Part shown: in pieces, positions 23,556 to 34,985 of the stretch
Layout of the letters: each line of letters begins with the position of its first letter
Position numbering within the stretch: position 1 is the stretch's first letter
Assembly (NCBI GenBank): GCA_961205875.1
Contig: OY540816.1
Span: 18,486,701-18,550,700, forward strand
Origin: Sialis fuliginosa
Lineage: Eukaryota > Arthropoda > Insecta > Megaloptera > Sialidae
Direction: 5' to 3'
Length of the DNA stretch: 64,000 nt
The notes under the pieces: generated by a model
The model's database searches: none
Told to the model about the DNA's origin: nothing
Seen by the model: only the letters and a program-made list of their open reading frames with translations
Position numbers and translations under genes: made by a program

Positions 23556-24287
23556 TAGCAAGGGAACCATTTCAAGGGGTAAAATTGTATCGAGTTCAAA
23601 TTTTGTATGTAGTGAGAGGGGGTTAGGGGTAGCAAGAAAAAAAATATTTTAGCTCCGGTAAAATGGTTTAAGGGGGTGAAATACCTCTATGAAAATGTGC
23701 AAAATAATTGTATAAGTATTTCAAATAACTCTGAACTAATAAAGATTTTTAAAAATGTATAGTACACAATTTTTATACACTTTCGAATGACAATAGTCGA
23801 AATTCGGAAAAGTAAAACTGTACATCAACCACCCCATTATTAATTTAAGATTTTTTTTTTCTATTAACTAAATTTAATTGTATTATACAATGGTAGTTCA
23901 AATATATAATACCAAAATTTGTCATCACCAAATATTTCGAAAAATATGTATTTACATTTTTTATTACGTTAGCGATAAAAAAAATATTGATTATAGTTGA
24001 AAAGTGACCAATTTAGAAGGATATTTACATTTCAAGACCTCTAGAAAACAGTAAAAAGATTTTTTAACGCAAGTAAGCCTAAAATATGGCCGGTTAAAAA
24101 TTGTCATTAGTAACGACATTTTTTTCGAATTTCGACTATTGTCATTCGAAAAAGTATAAAAAATTATGAAAATTTTGTACTTCATCCTCTTAAACGGTTT
24201 TACCGCAGCTAAAATATTTTTTTCTTACTACCCTTGACCTCCTCTAACTATATACAAAATTTGAACTAGATACGACTTTATCAATTG
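23556..24287. repeat. Family E fold-back element, expanded loop
   Basis: The left arm 23556-~23830 and right arm ~24115-24287 are inverted (CGAATGACAATAGTCGAAATT against AATTTCGACTATTGTCATTCG). The loop of about 280 bp is unlike the loop of the 8672-9238 copy and is probably a later insertion or a different subfamily. Confidence 0.75.
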
Positions 24288-24335
24288 AACCCCCCCTCCC
24301 CAGAAAAAAATGGTTCCGGAGCCACTGACAACTTC
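24288..24335 (-). mobile_element. Isolated hAT-like terminus
   Basis: The inverse of 24315-24331 reads CAGTGGCTCCGGAACCA and continues into TTCTGGGGAGGGGGGG. This is a common hAT-type end with its G-run. No partner end is found; it abuts the family E copy. Confidence 0.45.
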
Positions 24336-24870
24336 CAATAGATGTCGCTAATTACCTAAAAACCCAAAAATTGAAAGTTATTTGGAGAAAAATCATATGT
24401 CACGTAAAAAATTACAGTATGCATTTAGAAATTTCGCAACAATAATTCATGGATATTAATATTATTTGCATCATGACATGGATTAAAAAGTGTCAGTTTA
24501 GCACGAATATTGCAAGAGCGCGCACGTTTTTATTATATATGAAATGCTCACCTTTCACTGCAATGGCTAACTAACTAGCAATGACACGAACGATATGACA
24601 TATATTACATATTCCATTTATAATGTGTTGTAAAATGGTGGTGGTATGTACCAAAGGTCAAAATATCAAACTACTCTTCGTTGAAACGATTGACATTCAA
24701 GATGCAATTTTTTTTAAAAAGTTGTTTGTTATTTAATTAATATTGTATTTTAATGGAATTATATATTTATAACTTATTAAAGGTTATAACAAATAAAATG
24801 TCAGAAGATTAAATAAATTAAGATTAAGCTAATTGCCAAAAATGTTTTGATTTATAACTTCATGTAAAAT
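24336..24870. other. Unique AT-rich sequence
   Basis: No gene or repeat partner recognised. Confidence 0.45.
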
Positions 24871-25332
24871 ACATCTGCCAAGTAAATTCACAGTGCTCCC
24901 TCGTGCTAAATTCACCAAAGGTAGTTAATTATTGAACAGTTTAAATAAAAACCGAAATTGCCTAGCATTGGTTAACCATTTAATTTTTATACAATTTTAC
25001 TAAAAAATATAAGTTCGAAAATTTTTCTTTTTTCTAATTGTATATTTTTAATTTTTTGACAATAATAAATCTAAATTTATGCAAACGTCAAAATGACATT
25101 AAATATGTCAAAGTAAATATCAATTTAAAAAAAAACATATGACGTTTTTTTAAAGCAAATTGAGATAAATCTTTGTAAGGGAATATTTTACAACAAACAT
25201 TGTAGACCTAAATTATAGGAAATTGAATGCTCTACAAAAAAGATTCTATAAAATTTTCACGTGTGACAAGGATTCAGGGGACAGACACACACACACACAC
25301 ACAGACAGACAGACAGACACGGAACGAAAAGT
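24871..25332 (-). repeat. Family D repeat with internal deletion
   Basis: It runs from ATCTGCCAAGTAAATTCACA and CTCGTGCTAAATTCACC through GTTAACCATTTAATTTTTAT to AAAATTTTCACGTG, then jumps straight to GTGACAAGGATTCAGGGGAC and a CA/CAGA run, ending ACACGGAACGAAAAG. The ATATCTCAAG...GGACGG segment is missing. Confidence 0.85.
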
Positions 25333-26392
25333 TTTAAAATAGCTTTAAAAATGAAACAAAATACTTATATTATTACCTTTTACATGGGGTTTAATTTTAA
25401 TTAGTAAATTTTATAATTAGTACTCAATTACAATGAATATTCAACAAATCAGATTTTATCTTAATTCAACATAAAATCAACAGAAACAAAATGTTTACCT
25501 TCTGAAAAATAAACTTAAGGTCAGAATTGTTAGCAAAACACAAATTACACCTGAACACAATTGTTTTTGTTTTTCGTTAATTGAATTGTTGGATTGACAC
25601 CAATTAAAAATTAAAGTAATTAAAAAATAAATTACTTGATAATTGTAATTAATTTGTTAGTAAGTGAAAAATTATAATAATATTGAATTTAAATTACCGT
25701 ATAATTCTAAAACGTAATTTAACTTTTTATCATACCTACACGCGATGTTTTAAATTTTAATTGCACATGTTTAGTTAATTATACGTTTACAAAACATACT
25801 AAAGAGAAAAAATATTCAAAACATATTAAAATTACCTATTTAAAAATAAGTCTAATTCATTTATAATTTGTTAGTCGATGACCTAAAATAGAAACAAAAA
25901 AATTAAACAATAATTTTGGATATTCATGCCATTTGCTAGCAGATTTTTGTAGTTTTTGAGTATTATTGATAAAGAAAAATATTTTTCATATACTATAATA
26001 ATACCTAATACTCAAAAACAATAAAAATCCACGATTAAATATCATAAATTATTATTGTTTTTTTTTTTTTTTTTAATTTTCACGGCACACTCTTTTTCGA
26101 TATTTTCTGTTTTAATACTTTCTTGTTACTTAAATCTTGTTTTATATCTATTTGCATGTATCACAATTTAATAAAAAGAACATTCTCAAGTTATCTATTA
26201 CTTTTAAAAAAATAAGAACGATTGAATCGTTGTTTTGCTGTCGAGAATTTCTCAAACGAAAGTAAATTGAATTTTATTTTATATGTTTTTAATATTTATT
26301 TGAATAATACACATTTGACTGTTTTTTGGCACCTTGGGTTTGTACTAATCGACCCTGCTAATGCTCTCCCCCCATTTTATAGGGCCTGCTGG
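25333..26392. other. AT-rich sequence, nothing recognised
   Basis: Very A/T-rich, including a T run at 26058-26075. Frames here are not recognised. Confidence 0.5.
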
Positions 26393-27290
26393 CTCTGGCG
26401 AGGCGTGAAATTTTTAATAAGGGAAGCATATTTTGTCAATCCTCACTCTCCTATTAACAAAAAAACTAGTTATGAAACACCGTAAGTTCAAGCTTTTACT
26501 TTTTTAAATAAATTCTTATATATTTATATTGTAACTAAATGATTCTACGTCTTATTTTTTTGTATTTTAGTCGATATTTGTATGACGAGTTGAAGTTCAC
26601 TGCAGGAAATTTCACTAAAAAATTTCGAATTTTTGATTTCGTTAAAAGTATGTTTATTGTATAGAAAATGACGTGAAAAGTTGTTTGTTTCAAACCGCAG
26701 GTCTGTATCTCAAACCGTTCTCGAGATATAGCCTCTCAAAGTTTTAGTTTTTTCAAATTTTTGGAGAAAAAAGGTCATAACTTTTGAACGTGTGGTCGGA
26801 ATTGATTTTAGTTGACGGATTTGAAATCAGCATGTCAAAATCTATATAATGACATGTATAATACTTTAAAATCCGACAAAAAAAATTTGGCCAAAAATCG
26901 ACATTTTTTTAAGGTATACCCCTTTGAATTTTTTCGATTTTTCGCGTAATTTTTTTTCTGGAGTTTTAAGGTATTATACATGTCATTATATAGATTTTGA
27001 CACGCTGATTCCAAATCCGTCAACTAAAATCAATTCCGACCACGCGTTCAAAAGTTATGGCTTTTTTTCTCCAAAAATTTGAAAAAACTAAAACTTTGAG
27101 AGGCTATATATCGAGAACGGTTCGAGATACAGACCTGCGGTTTGAAACAAACAACTTTTCACGTCATTTTCTATACAATAAACATACTTTTAACGAAATC
27201 AAAAATGCTTAGTTTTTTAGTGAAATTTCCTGCAGTGAACTTCAATTGGTCATACAAATATCGACGAAAATACAAGAAAATAAGACGTAG
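26393..27290. repeat. Family A palindromic element, best copy
   Basis: The palindrome 26545-27290 (about 746 bp) has arms of about 365 bp: CTACGTCTTATTTTTTTGTA at the left pairs with the inverse at the right end. The inner arms meet around 26910-26950, at CCCCTTTGAATTTTTTCGAT. The 150 bp before the palindrome (GGCGAGGCGTGAAATTTTTA onward) also match copy 1 at 800-945, so the mobile unit is larger than the hairpin. A transcript would fold into a very long hairpin. It is non-coding. Confidence 0.9.
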
Positions 27291-28468
27291 AGGTATTATA
27301 GTTTTATAATTGAGCGTGTAAATTAATATAAAATGCTATTTTTGATTAAAATGTTTGAGTTACGCATAAAGACGAATATTCTAATAATATTATTATTTAT
27401 TAACTGAAAACACAGATTTGTATTAATTTACCTATAAACTAAGGAAAGCACTATGCTTCCCCTACTTCCATGGACACTTCACCACTGCCTGCTGGTAATA
27501 AATATAGTTATTTATCTTTTACCATAACTAAATTAATATTTCCTTATAATAAATTCCCCAAAAAATATTTTATTCAGACATTACTAATAACGGTATATTA
27601 AGAAAATACGTGAATATATAAAATATAACATTTTTCACGAAGAAAAGAATGGATAAACATAATTGATATTACGTTTTTCATCAAGACATTTATTTGGCAT
27701 ATTTATCTTTATATTCATTTGTAAATTTTAATAAATGACGGAAAAACAACATAACCTTAAATATACTCACAAAAATTTGGACAGGTTGATACCTTATGAT
27801 GTACACAACAGACATATAGACATACACACACACAACAATGTTAAACCTGACAAACGATAAAATGTCACAACTCAGGGACGGTAGAAAAAAATGAGCCCAA
27901 CGGGGGAAGAGGGCAGTAAATGAGGGGTAAAGGGATGTATGGAGATGAAAAAGATGAATAATAAAGTAGAATAAAAGGTACATGTGAAAGCTTAGATGAA
28001 TGTTATAAAAAATATATACACACAAGTGATAAATGAAGCTGTGGGCGTATTCCCCGTGAGGAGAAGGGGGTGTGTTTTTTATTCATTTTTATTGGACCAG
28101 GGTGACTCAAGTTTAAACTGTTTATATTTAGGGGGTTGGTAATAATGTTCTATGAGGACGTATACGTACTTTTTTGTAGATCGGTGCTTTTTGCTTTCAA
28201 AGTTATTTCTGTTTACTCGGGGTAGTTGAAATTAAGGGTGCGTGTGTGTTTGTGAGTGTGTAAGTGGAAGGAAAGATTTTTTTATGGACGGAGTCATATA
28301 TTTTTATTTTCGTTTTTGTTGTCTGTTTAGATTATTATCTTAAAAATTTATTTAGGAAATGAAGTCTAGGGATTTTAGAGATGTTTTTAAAGGAAAAAAA
28401 TGGGCTATTTAGTTTTATCATTGCTTTATTAAAAATAAACCTTCTTTTAGTAACATTTTATGTGCAGA
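27291..28468. other. Unique sequence with a G-rich island
   Basis: The parts 27860-27960 and 28030-28290 are purine-rich and more GC-rich than their surroundings (GGGGGAAGAGGGCAG, GGAGAAGGGGGTGTG). There is no repeat partner and no recognisable coding. Confidence 0.35.
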
Positions 28469-28690
28469 CAGTGCCGGTCTTAGCAATTCTGGCACCCTGG
28501 GCGAGATTTATTTTTCCGCCCTCTCTCCCCCTAAAAAATGTTAAAAATTCACCGAAAATTTCAATTAAAATTGATAAATTAACAAATAAGTTGAATAGTT
28601 AATATCTCATCTTGGCGCGATCCTACAGACTCCAACTTTTTTTTAAAATATAGCTTACATCATTAACTTAACCAACAAATTTTATTATAT
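28469..28690 (+). mobile_element. hAT-like element fragment carrying the satellite-unit ancestor
   Basis: The left terminus CAGTGCCGGTCTTAGCAATT followed by TGGCACCCTGGGCGAGAT is the same type as the hAT element at 45640. From about 28565 it contains, inverted, the body of the 47311-50978 satellite unit: GAATAGTTAATATCTCA, CTTGGCGCGATC, AGACTCCAAC, T-run, AAAATATAGCTTACATCATT. The right terminus is not seen. It ties the satellite to a hAT interior. Confidence 0.7.
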
Positions 28691-28739
28691 TATCGAAAAA
28701 TAAATTAAAAATAATAAATTTCCCCCCATAACACTCATT

Positions 28740-28835
28740 CAGAATCACGTGTTATGCGTGACGTCAAATGCCAGTAAACAAACCAATAGGAATCATGTAT
28801 TTTGACGTATAACATGTTTTATAACGTCATACACT
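28740..28835. repeat. Imperfect inverted repeat with TGACGTCA-type words
   Basis: CACGTGTTATGCGTGACGTCAA near 28747 pairs imperfectly with TTTTGACGTATAACATGTT near 28800. The arms carry CACGTG and TGACGTCA, the cores of E-box and CRE sites, but no function is shown. Confidence 0.45.
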
Positions 28836-29806
28836 GATGTGCCAGACGCGTTTGTAATCACATAACAAAAAATATGTTAAAAAAATAATTTTCAATCAGG
28901 CTTATTATTAAAATACTGTAAAAAGCACTTGATTGTATATTAAGGTAACATATACTATACTTTTTACAAAATTTTAAAATGTATTATCAGTGGTATCAAA
29001 TACCCTATTACGTAAGCCAAGAGAAAATTCTAATAATTCATAAAAACGAACGGATTCTAACGAAATAAAGTGTGATTTAGAGAGCTTATAAATTCTATTA
29101 TAAATTATAAAACAAAAGATTATATAGGAACAATAAACAGATATTTAGTTTATATTTGTGCGGTATATTTCCACTATTCTATTTAGTGAAGAAAATGTGT
29201 TTTTAATGCGTATTTGATCTGTGATGAATACAGCCGGGTTTAACATAGCACAATGCACAAAATGTAAATGAGTAATTCTTGTATACCTAACAACAAATCA
29301 TTTATATAGATTAAGTACACACTGTGAAATTTTACATAACAATATAGAATTAACACTGGGATATTTGTATAAACCAGCAGTTCTCAAAAAATATATATAT
29401 GAATTTGCATTTATGTAAATTATACGTGATATATAGAGGTATAAATTAATCGGATAATAAATAAGCCGTTCAGATGTTAACACGACTAACTCCATTTTTC
29501 ATGTTTTTAAAATTTTCATACAGTTACTTAAAATTTTATTTATTTATCTTCCTATAAGAGAATTTTCCGGGGCAAGCACACTCAAGAAAAAAAAAACGGG
29601 ATATGCAAGTGTTAAAACAATATAAAATAATGCATATATACCTAATTGTCAATTTAGTACGGTATAATATAGTACCTATGTTATATTAAATTAACGACCG
29701 CAAAAAAAAAATAATTTTTATGATATTTGTAGTATTTAGAAATTAATATTACAATTAGTTTCTTTTTTAACATATTATGACTTCACGCACTACATTTTTA
29801 AGTACC
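28836..29806. other. AT-rich sequence, nothing recognised
   Basis: There is no recognised gene or repeat. A hAT-like word, CAGCAGTTCTCAA (29374), is too short to call. Confidence 0.45.
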
Positions 29807-29809
29807 TTA

Positions 29810-30383
29810 TAGCTGTATTATAAAGAATTTTACTCGGGAGCTAACGAAATCTGCGAGGTATCAAATCGTTATGCATTTGTCGGGATTCTAAAGCAGTAAA
29901 TGCTATGCATTTTATGAGGTACACTTATTTTAAATCGCTGATTTCTACTTAAAGCGCATGCATCAAGCTCATTCATATAAACTACACCCTTCGTTCCAAC
30001 CTGAGACAAGGAAAGATAAAGGACAAATAACACATTACCTAGCGTTGTTACCATATCACTCCACGAGTCATTGGCATATCATTCAGATTTTAAAATAAAT
30101 ATCAATTGTTTTGAATTATAAAATTAATTAATAATAAATGTTTTATATTGTCTTTAAAAGACTAACTAATTGATTAACAGAGAACTTTCATCTATTTGCC
30201 TATTATAAATTTTCGACTGACGCCCTTTTCATGGAAATGTCATATGATACAAGATGGCCGCCATAAGTTTTGGTAACAGTTTCGTATTGTTATGTAACCA
30301 TAGTCTTTCCTAATCTAAGGTTCCAACAGTTGGTTGTTAAGATATCGCTAGCTGCCGAGCAAATTTCTTTAAAAAAACGGGCA
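29810..30383. mobile_element. Family H element, longest copy (574 bp, TTA target)
   Basis: It is flanked by TTA at 29807-29809 and 30384-30386. The ends are TAGCTGTATTATAAAGAATT and, inverted, TGCCCGTTTTTTTAAAGAAA. The interior GTATCAAATCGTTATGCATT ... TTTTAAATCGCTGATTTCT matches the copy at 14530-14630. It is the least deleted member here but encodes no transposase. Confidence 0.65.
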
Positions 30384-30612
30384 TTAATCTTTTAAATTAT
30401 ATTTACCAGTTTTGTAGCTAATGGTGGAAGAAATCCATATCTGAAATAAATAAAAAATACAATTAATAAAGTTCAGTTAATAGGGGGGTATGCGGACAAC
30501 ATTTGTATTTTAAATAAATGATAATATGAACTTTATAAAGTTTTTAATTATTTAAATCATTTATAAGTATTTAATAAAGAAGAAAAAGCTATTTTTTACC
30601 GGCATATAATGT

Positions 30613-30873
30613 AGTCTTGGCAAGGACCCCAATAATGGCAAATTTTTAATTAAATGTACTGAATTAAAAATATGTGTTGACATATCAAATATCATTTATT
30701 AAATATAATTACTACCATTTCTGAATATTAATCTATATACATTTAACTGTCTTACAGTGTGATTTGATGACAATCGGCCAATAGGTGTCAAAATGGTGGA
30801 CATTTAAACTAATTATTACTATAATTTATTTATTAATTATTATATTATCATAGCAACTGTTTACATTGTTTAA
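30613..30873 (+). repeat. Family O MITE, 3'-truncated copy
   Basis: It shares GACCCCAATAATGGCAA, AACTGTCTTACAGTGTGATT and ATGACAATCGGCCAATAGGT with the full copy at 35572, and ends after ATCATAGCAACTG. Confidence 0.85.
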
Positions 30874-31631
30874 TATATTTCCTTCAACATACCAGAAAAA
30901 AGAATAGCTCAAAGAAAATAAATAAATAAATCATAAAAGTACAAATTTTCATAGATTTCGTGTTAAAGCCAAAAAAGTTTTGATACTTTCTACCCTCGCC
31001 AATAAACAAAAAATAAATAATGATGGACATATCATACACGCACACAGTCCACTAACTTTAATCGTGTTCCGGTGACCACGATTATTATTTTTATTCACCC
31101 CCTAATGACATAATTTACAAGCTATTTCACAATTACGGGCGTTTGGATTCACTGTGTATTGCACAAATTGCAGTTATGTATACGTCATATATATTGATAA
31201 TCCAGCTGGCTGTGACACCACACCAGCCTCCCCTGATCTAATAAACATGCATTCAATGCATGTATAAATAAACCAGAGCCGTACTCAACCAAAATTTAAA
31301 AAAAACATCATGATACAGAAGAAATTACATAAGTTAACACTTTCTACTATGAAATTGAGATATAATTTAATTCTATTCTGTGATTTTTATAAATCGTTAT
31401 AATAATTTTTCTGTTTAAAAAAATGTTTTTTGTCAATGCCTACTTATTTATTTGATATTTCAACAGTTTAACACGTTTTAAATATTATTATTTCTATGCC
31501 TCTATTGTAATAATAAATGCTTTTATTTTCATAGATAACTAGATTATTAATATTATTAAAATTATTTTTAAATAAAAACTAAAATTATTATTTTTTGATT
31601 AATTCATAAAAGATACAAAAAAAATTATAGG
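30874..31631. other. Unique AT-rich sequence
   Basis: No gene recognised. The patch 31040-31260 is more complex but has no partner. Confidence 0.4.
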
Positions 31632-32030
31632 ACATAAATTATAGAAAATAACGTTCTCTACAACTTTTATTATAAACATTTTTTTCCGTTATGAATCAAA
31701 TTTGATATCCCTATAACTTGTGTCTAAAAAAATGTTTTCTAATACGTGCCATTTAAAAAATAATTCGAAAAATTCAAGAATTGACATTAGTTAACATCCG
31801 TTTCCGGTTTAGTGATGGTTTTCAAAAATATGAGGTGCGCATCTACAGTATACAAGAACCTTAAGTTTAAAATTTCATATTTGTATGTCTCACCATTTTG
31901 GCTGTAGAGCGTTCACAGACACATTGAGATAATGGTCGTACGTGATTCAGGGACCCTCAAAACGTGTTATTCCGAGTTTTTTCATGACAGTGCATTTCAT
32001 GCATGTATAAAAAAGTAAAAAATGTATATT
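31632..32030 (+). repeat. Dispersed repeat, unknown family
   Basis: GTTCACAGACACATTGAGAT ... GCATGTATAAAAAAGTAAAA recurs, shortened, at 34464-34545 (ATTCACAGACACACAGACGT ... GTATGTATAAAAAAGTAAAA). Its layout (ataggaaataac...ctacaactt...cacagacac) recalls family D but is distinct. Confidence 0.45.
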
Positions 32031-32523
32031 AAAACGATTTCTGAAAATGTACCTTACCGATAATGATTAATAAAAAATTATATTATAAATAAATAATAAA
32101 ATTAGCAATCGTTCTGTATATACTGTTGGCTTCTGTTGGCTTCTAAACGATTCCATTTACTTTTGTGGGGTATTATGAATTCAAAATAAAATTTATTTAT
32201 TGTGTATTGTTTCAAAACTATTTTTTACAAAAAAATGTAATTGAGAATAAAACATTTATGTATGTGCAAAAAGTCATTAACACATTTAATGACTTTTGCT
32301 TTATTGTAGAATTTAACTGCAAATAAAAACAATTAATTATTACATAATTGAAAATTTATTACCACTATAAAAATTGAATATATGCGTGTCATAAATAATT
32401 TTTATGATATAAAAAACCATTCGATAGTATTTTTCAAAGTTCATACCTATATCGATTGTCTTAGATCATAACATGATAAATAACATTTTATTCCGATTTA
32501 CTCTTGTGTGTTTCTCATGGTAT
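32031..32523. other. AT-rich sequence, nothing recognised
   Basis: No feature supported. Confidence 0.5.
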
Positions 32524-32679
32524 CAGTGTCGCACCCGATAATATTTTTCTGGGGGGAGGAGGGGGGTACATTTTGTGTTTGATTATATATAATATTCCTG
32601 GTTATTAAATAAATAAATATATTGACAAACTCAGGAAGGGAAGTCTGACCCAGAACTCCCTCCCATGGGTGCGCTACTG
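32524..32679. mobile_element. 156-bp hAT-type MITE
   Basis: The ends CAGTGTCGCACCCG and, inverted, CAGTAGCGCACCCA are followed by a subterminal G-run (CTGGGGGGAGGAGGGGGG). The flanks CATGGTAT (32516-32523) and CATGATAT (32680-32687) form an 8-bp target duplication with one mismatch. It is one of the shortest hAT derivatives in the window. Confidence 0.85.
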
Positions 32680-34160
32680 CATGATATTTGTATCCATTTG
32701 AGAAGTACGTTAAAATAATAAATGGTAATTTAATGGTACCTAAACAAAACAAGTACACTTCCAAACTTTCAAATTACTCTCCTGAGAAATCACATTTTAC
32801 AGTTATTATGTTATGGAATAAGACCATCAATAAATATCAAAAACAAAAGTACATACTAACTAGATGTCTAACAATAACTATTGTAAAAGTAATATTATTT
32901 AAATAAAAAAAACCCATAAAACAAATCTTCCTTATTACGTCCCTGTTTTAAACCATGTATGTATGTACTATGCAGATATATCAAATATCTTCATTGCTAA
33001 TTAATGTTACAGAATTGTTGAATTTATAAATAACAATTGCAACAGTGATGAAAGTCTGATTGTAATTTTATTGTTTCTACAGTTGGTACTACATAGATAT
33101 GTACTTTCTTCTAAATAACAAGGAGAATGTATGGACTGGCAAATGCCACGTGAATACCAAAGCCATCTATTTTTATTAATATGCAATTTAGATAAATAAC
33201 AAGTGAATGAATAAAGAAATAAAACACGATTGGAGAAATTGATTTTTTGTTTCGTTTGTGATCGAATTATCTTTGGATTCTTATTGGTTTTGTATTGAAA
33301 TGTTTATAGTATAAAGAATTTTATTTATTTTTTCTTTTCTTGTTAGTATAATAGTTATTGCACGCCCCAATGGCTTTGAGTGTTTTCTATTCTCGTCCTA
33401 ATTTAAAAAAAAATTAAATTAGCATTATATATTAAATTTCTTTAGTAACACACTTAAAAATTTACATTTTACATATTTACGTACAATTAGTTTAATGTCG
33501 ATTGGTTTTAATTTTCCCTTATGAAAATATTTGTCGTCAAATTGAGATTTTTAAGTGACGGCAACACACTACAGGTCGCAAAACGTGTTAAATTAACAGA
33601 AATCCTTTTGAATTAATTAATTAAATTAATTTTTTATCAGAATAATAATTAGAACAGATACATACTTTATTTTATTGTAAAGAGTTACAAAATCGATAAT
33701 ATTGCACATTAAATACTGGATTTAAATTACTGAAGAAGCCTTTGAGGAAACTTACAAGAATCAAATGAAATCCTAAGGGTTAAAGAGTTGCTGTATGTGA
33801 TTGAAATTTTCATTAAATACTCAACGTTCTATAACAAAGCTAAGGTTATAGTTAGATGCTTGGAAAATTCATATGGCGTATTACAGTTTTTCTTTTTAAA
33901 ATGAGATACAATCTGCCATGTCTTGAATTTCATTGCATATTATTAAAAATGTTATTTATTCATTTTCAAATCCAGAATTCTTATCGATTTGTTCTCCACC
34001 TCTTTTATTGTTATTACAAATGTGTTTTTAGATTGGTTTAAAAACATCATTGATATAAGAAATTTTATAAAATAAAAATTACAAAAAAAATTAATATCTT
34101 GGAAATAGTTCGTTACACCGAAAAATAGATTGTTTACAATTTTTACTTAAAAATATTTTT
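32680..34160. other. AT-rich sequence, nothing recognised
   Basis: There are several 60-70 codon frames, all AT-driven and unrecognised. No repeat partner was found. Confidence 0.45.
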
Positions 34161-34442
34161 CTATAAACAGCTACACAAATTCTGAAAAATGATCAGAACA
34201 TAAACTATTAATAATAATATAAGCACTTTCAAATGGGGTATCAAACTTATATGACAGTTCTCTTGGAGTTTTTGACAGATAGTTACATGCATAGGAAGTA
34301 AAAACAAAGGTATATAAAGTATATTTACTAACCTTGAGTAAAAACGGTAAAACTCAAAGAGAACTGTCATATAAGTTTGTTACCCCGTTTGAAAGTGTTT
34401 GCAAGCTTGCAAATTTTGTTAGCTCGTTTATAATACCGAACA
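34161..34442. mobile_element. Family H member with long internal hairpin
   Basis: The right end CTCGTTTATAATACCGAACA is followed by TAA. Inside, GCACTTTCAAATGGGGTATC (from about 34222), then AAACTTATATGACAGTTCTC, pair with GAGAACTGTCATATAAGTTT, then TTACCCCGTTTGAAAGTG (to about 34398). The stem is about 50 bp, with few mismatches, around a loop of about 75 bp. The left end is not defined. Confidence 0.6.
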
Positions 34443-34549
34443 TAACTTAATAATGTTTTGCCTATAGGGTATTCACAGACACACAGACGTCATGAGATGA
34501 TTTTTTTTTCGTAATTAGGAATTCAGTATGTATAAAAAAGTAAAAAACT

Positions 34550-34982
34550 AATTTAAATAATTATATCTGGATTTTTATAATTCTAAATCTTTCAGAATCT
34601 TCCCTTTGCTGCCCATTCAAAAATCACCTCATCAACAAACATTACGGGGTCTATCTCCAGGGCGAAATCCAATAAAATACAAAAAGGAACCATTCCCGAC
34701 ACAAAAACATCTACACAACAACAAAAACGTCACAGTAGGTCATGAAAGAGAGAGAACAGGGGAATACCCCAGTGGCGTTTCACGCTTCGGTTGGCACTAC
34801 TGGGCCCCGTGGACAGACCCCCCCCCCCCGTTCCAATCTCTCCGGCAACCCCTCCGGGCAGCAAGCACAACAGTGACGTAACAGTTATGCTACTAAGGGG
34901 TGCAATTATACCCGGACGGTCAAAAGGGAAAAGTGAGAACAATGTTGTCTATGTTATACGATTTACCCAATGATTTTATTGT
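34550..34982. other. GC-raised unique block
   Basis: The part 34600-34930 is the most GC-rich long stretch of the window, including a C run at 34829-34842. It contains CAGTGGCGTTTCACGC (34772) and CAGTAGTGCC (inverse of 34795-34804), reminiscent of hAT ends, but without a matching target duplication. Overlapping frames of 60-90 codons exist on both strands and are not recognised. Confidence 0.35.
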
Positions 34983-34985
34983 TAA

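Noticed and set aside
29371-29400. hAT end CAGCAGTTCTCAA
   Set aside because: Only 13 bp, with no subterminal G/C run or partner.
34772-34804. 33-bp hAT micro-element (CAGTGGCG ... CGCACTACTG-like ends)
   Set aside because: The 8-bp flanks (AATACCCC and GGCCCCGT) do not match, and the size is too small to support the call.
34606-34973. Three overlapping frames in the GC-rich block
   Set aside because: Frames on both strands in the same GC-rich sequence, with a C run translated as PPPP or GGGG; no recognisable protein.
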